This document shows positions 5,728 through 6,706 of a stretch of DNA of 6,706 nt, piece after piece; position 1 is the stretch's first letter, and each line of letters starts with the position of its first letter. The notes under the pieces were generated by a model. It was not told the origin of the DNA and searched no databases. It worked only from the letters and a program-made list of their open reading frames with translations. The position numbers and the translations under genes were made by a program. Source of the stretch: Oscillospiraceae bacterium (GTDB taxonomy: Bacteria; Bacillota_A; Clostridia; Oscillospirales; Oscillospiraceae); the NCBI GenBank assembly GCA_017550765.1, contig JAFZOC010000167.1, positions 1-6,706 on the forward strand, written 5' to 3'.

Positions 5728-6706
5728 TGGTGGTCATCCTTTCTGTATCGTCTTGCGTGTCGTTTTGTTCGTTCTCCAGCGCCGGCGGCGCTTTCGGGTC
5801 CTCGTCGAAAAAGATCTCCCAGTTGGCGAAGCCGAACAGCGGGTCGCCGAAGTTCGGATCGATGCCCTTGCAGACGCCGCGCCGGGTGATGATCTGCTGT
5901 TTCTCGAAGCCGATGGCGATCAGAGAGCCCGTGGTCCCGGTGATGTAGTCGCAGAGCTGATAGTAGACGTCGGCCCTGGCGCCCTCGGAGGCGGCCAGGT
6001 ACTGCTCGATGCGCGCCTCGATGCTGGTGTCCCGGGAGCGGGAATAGTTCAGGTTGGTCAGCTCGTTGTCCTTGGTGCGGGGCTGCAGGAGCTCCGTCAG
6101 GTCGAAGTTGTTGCGCAGGCGGACCTCGCCATAGTACATGTCCATGGTCACCGCCTTTTTGCCCTCCGCGACCTCGCCCTCCTCCAGCGCTTTCAGATAC
6201 TGGGCCCAGGTGAGCTCATGGACGGTGACTTTCAGGCCGATGGAGGCCATGTCCTCCTGGAAGCGGCGGGCGATGCCGCACTTGGCGCTGCTGTCGGCGC
6301 AGACCACGAAGTGGATGTCGATCTCCTGGGGCGAGCCGGACATGAACTCCAGCTGCCCGTCCTCGTCATAGTCCTGGATGCCGGCGTTGACCAGGATGTT
6401 CTTCACCGCCTCCAGGTCGTAGCTCAGCCGCTCCTCCAGGGCGCGGGGATAGGCCGCGCAGGTGGGGTACATGGGCAGGGCCGCCGCCACGGCGTTGCCG
6501 TGGAGCAGCTCCACCAGATAGGCCCGGTCGAAGGCGTGCTGCATGGCGATGCGGAAGATGCTGTACTTGCCCAGGGTGCTCTCCTCGTTGAAGGCCACGA
6601 AGTGCAGATTGGTGGTGGGGTATGTGTGGAACTCGTTGGATCTGGCGTAGCCCAGGTTCGTTTAGCTGGAGGGTTCGTTGATGACCACGTCGATGTAGCC
6701 GTCCTC
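5720..6706 (-). pseudogene. ABC transporter substrate-binding protein, family 5 (peptide/oligopeptide type), C-terminal part with an in-frame stop
   Basis: The minus-strand frame entering at 6706 reads EDGYIDVVINEPSS, then TAA (6662-6664), then TNLGYARSNEF...LHFVAFNEE and on through a typical C-terminal lobe of a family 5 solute-binding protein: IAMQHAFDRAYLVELLHG, the ALPMYPTC segment, YDLEAVKNILVNAG followed by DYDEDGQ, and RRFQEDMASIGLKVTVHE. Such proteins capture peptides or similar solutes outside the membrane for an ABC importer. Both sides of the stop are in the same frame and both look like the family, so this is most simply a nonsense substitution or a sequencing/assembly error, not a frameshift. 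A restart at GTG 6596-6598 has no ribosome binding site and would lack the N-lobe. The gene ends at 5720 inside cdd. The signal peptide and N-terminal lobe lie outside the window, and no permease or ATPase gene is visible. Confidence 0.72.

Noticed and set aside
3709..5889. Very long (726-codon) plus-strand open frame opposite the minus-strand membrane protein and cdd.
   Set aside because: Gln/Arg/Ala/Gly-rich low-complexity translation with no domain, opposite the certain cdd gene and a clear membrane protein; a GC-bias shadow.

Overview
The window looks like a chromosomal segment of a GC-rich member of the Firmicutes, most likely class Clostridia (an Oscillospiraceae-like gut lineage). This is inferred from high GC, strong AAGGAG-type ribosome binding sites, the Gram-positive form of ribosomal protein L3 (GSST at the site where proteobacterial L3 carries its methylated Gln) and a B. 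subtilis-type cytidine deaminase. The genus cannot be fixed from the sequence alone.

Left part (1-1734, minus strand): the start of the S10 ribosomal protein operon, in the order rpsJ (S10), rplC (L3), rplD (L4, cut by the window edge). It is driven by a near-perfect sigma-A promoter (TTGACA, 17 bp, extended TGC-TACAAT). A leader of about 310 nt follows, containing a terminator-like hairpin with a U-tract and competing upstream pairings. A second structured stretch, three consecutive hairpins, fills the unusually long 164-nt gap between rpsJ and rplC.

Middle (1735-3664): a divergent intergenic region of about 250 bp separates the S10 promoter from a second, plus-strand promoter. That promoter drives a 487-residue polytopic membrane protein starting at GTG, followed by a strong intrinsic terminator. 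The protein resembles GT-C-fold glycosyltransferase-like families (DUF6056-like).

Right part (3745-6706, minus strand): an apparent operon. It begins with a family 5 (peptide/oligopeptide) ABC-transporter substrate-binding protein that runs off the window and carries an in-frame TAA. It continues with cytidine deaminase (cdd), overlapping by 8 nt, and ends with a 511-residue polytopic membrane protein starting at TTG. That last protein is a distant homologue of the plus-strand membrane protein, so the two family members converge on the terminator region.

The ribosomal genes are housekeeping. The most unusual signals are the two RNA structures in the S10 operon, the pair of convergent divergent homologues next to it, the repeat-bearing tail on L3, and the in-frame stop in the binding-protein gene. 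I saw no mobile element, CRISPR array, tRNA or rRNA.
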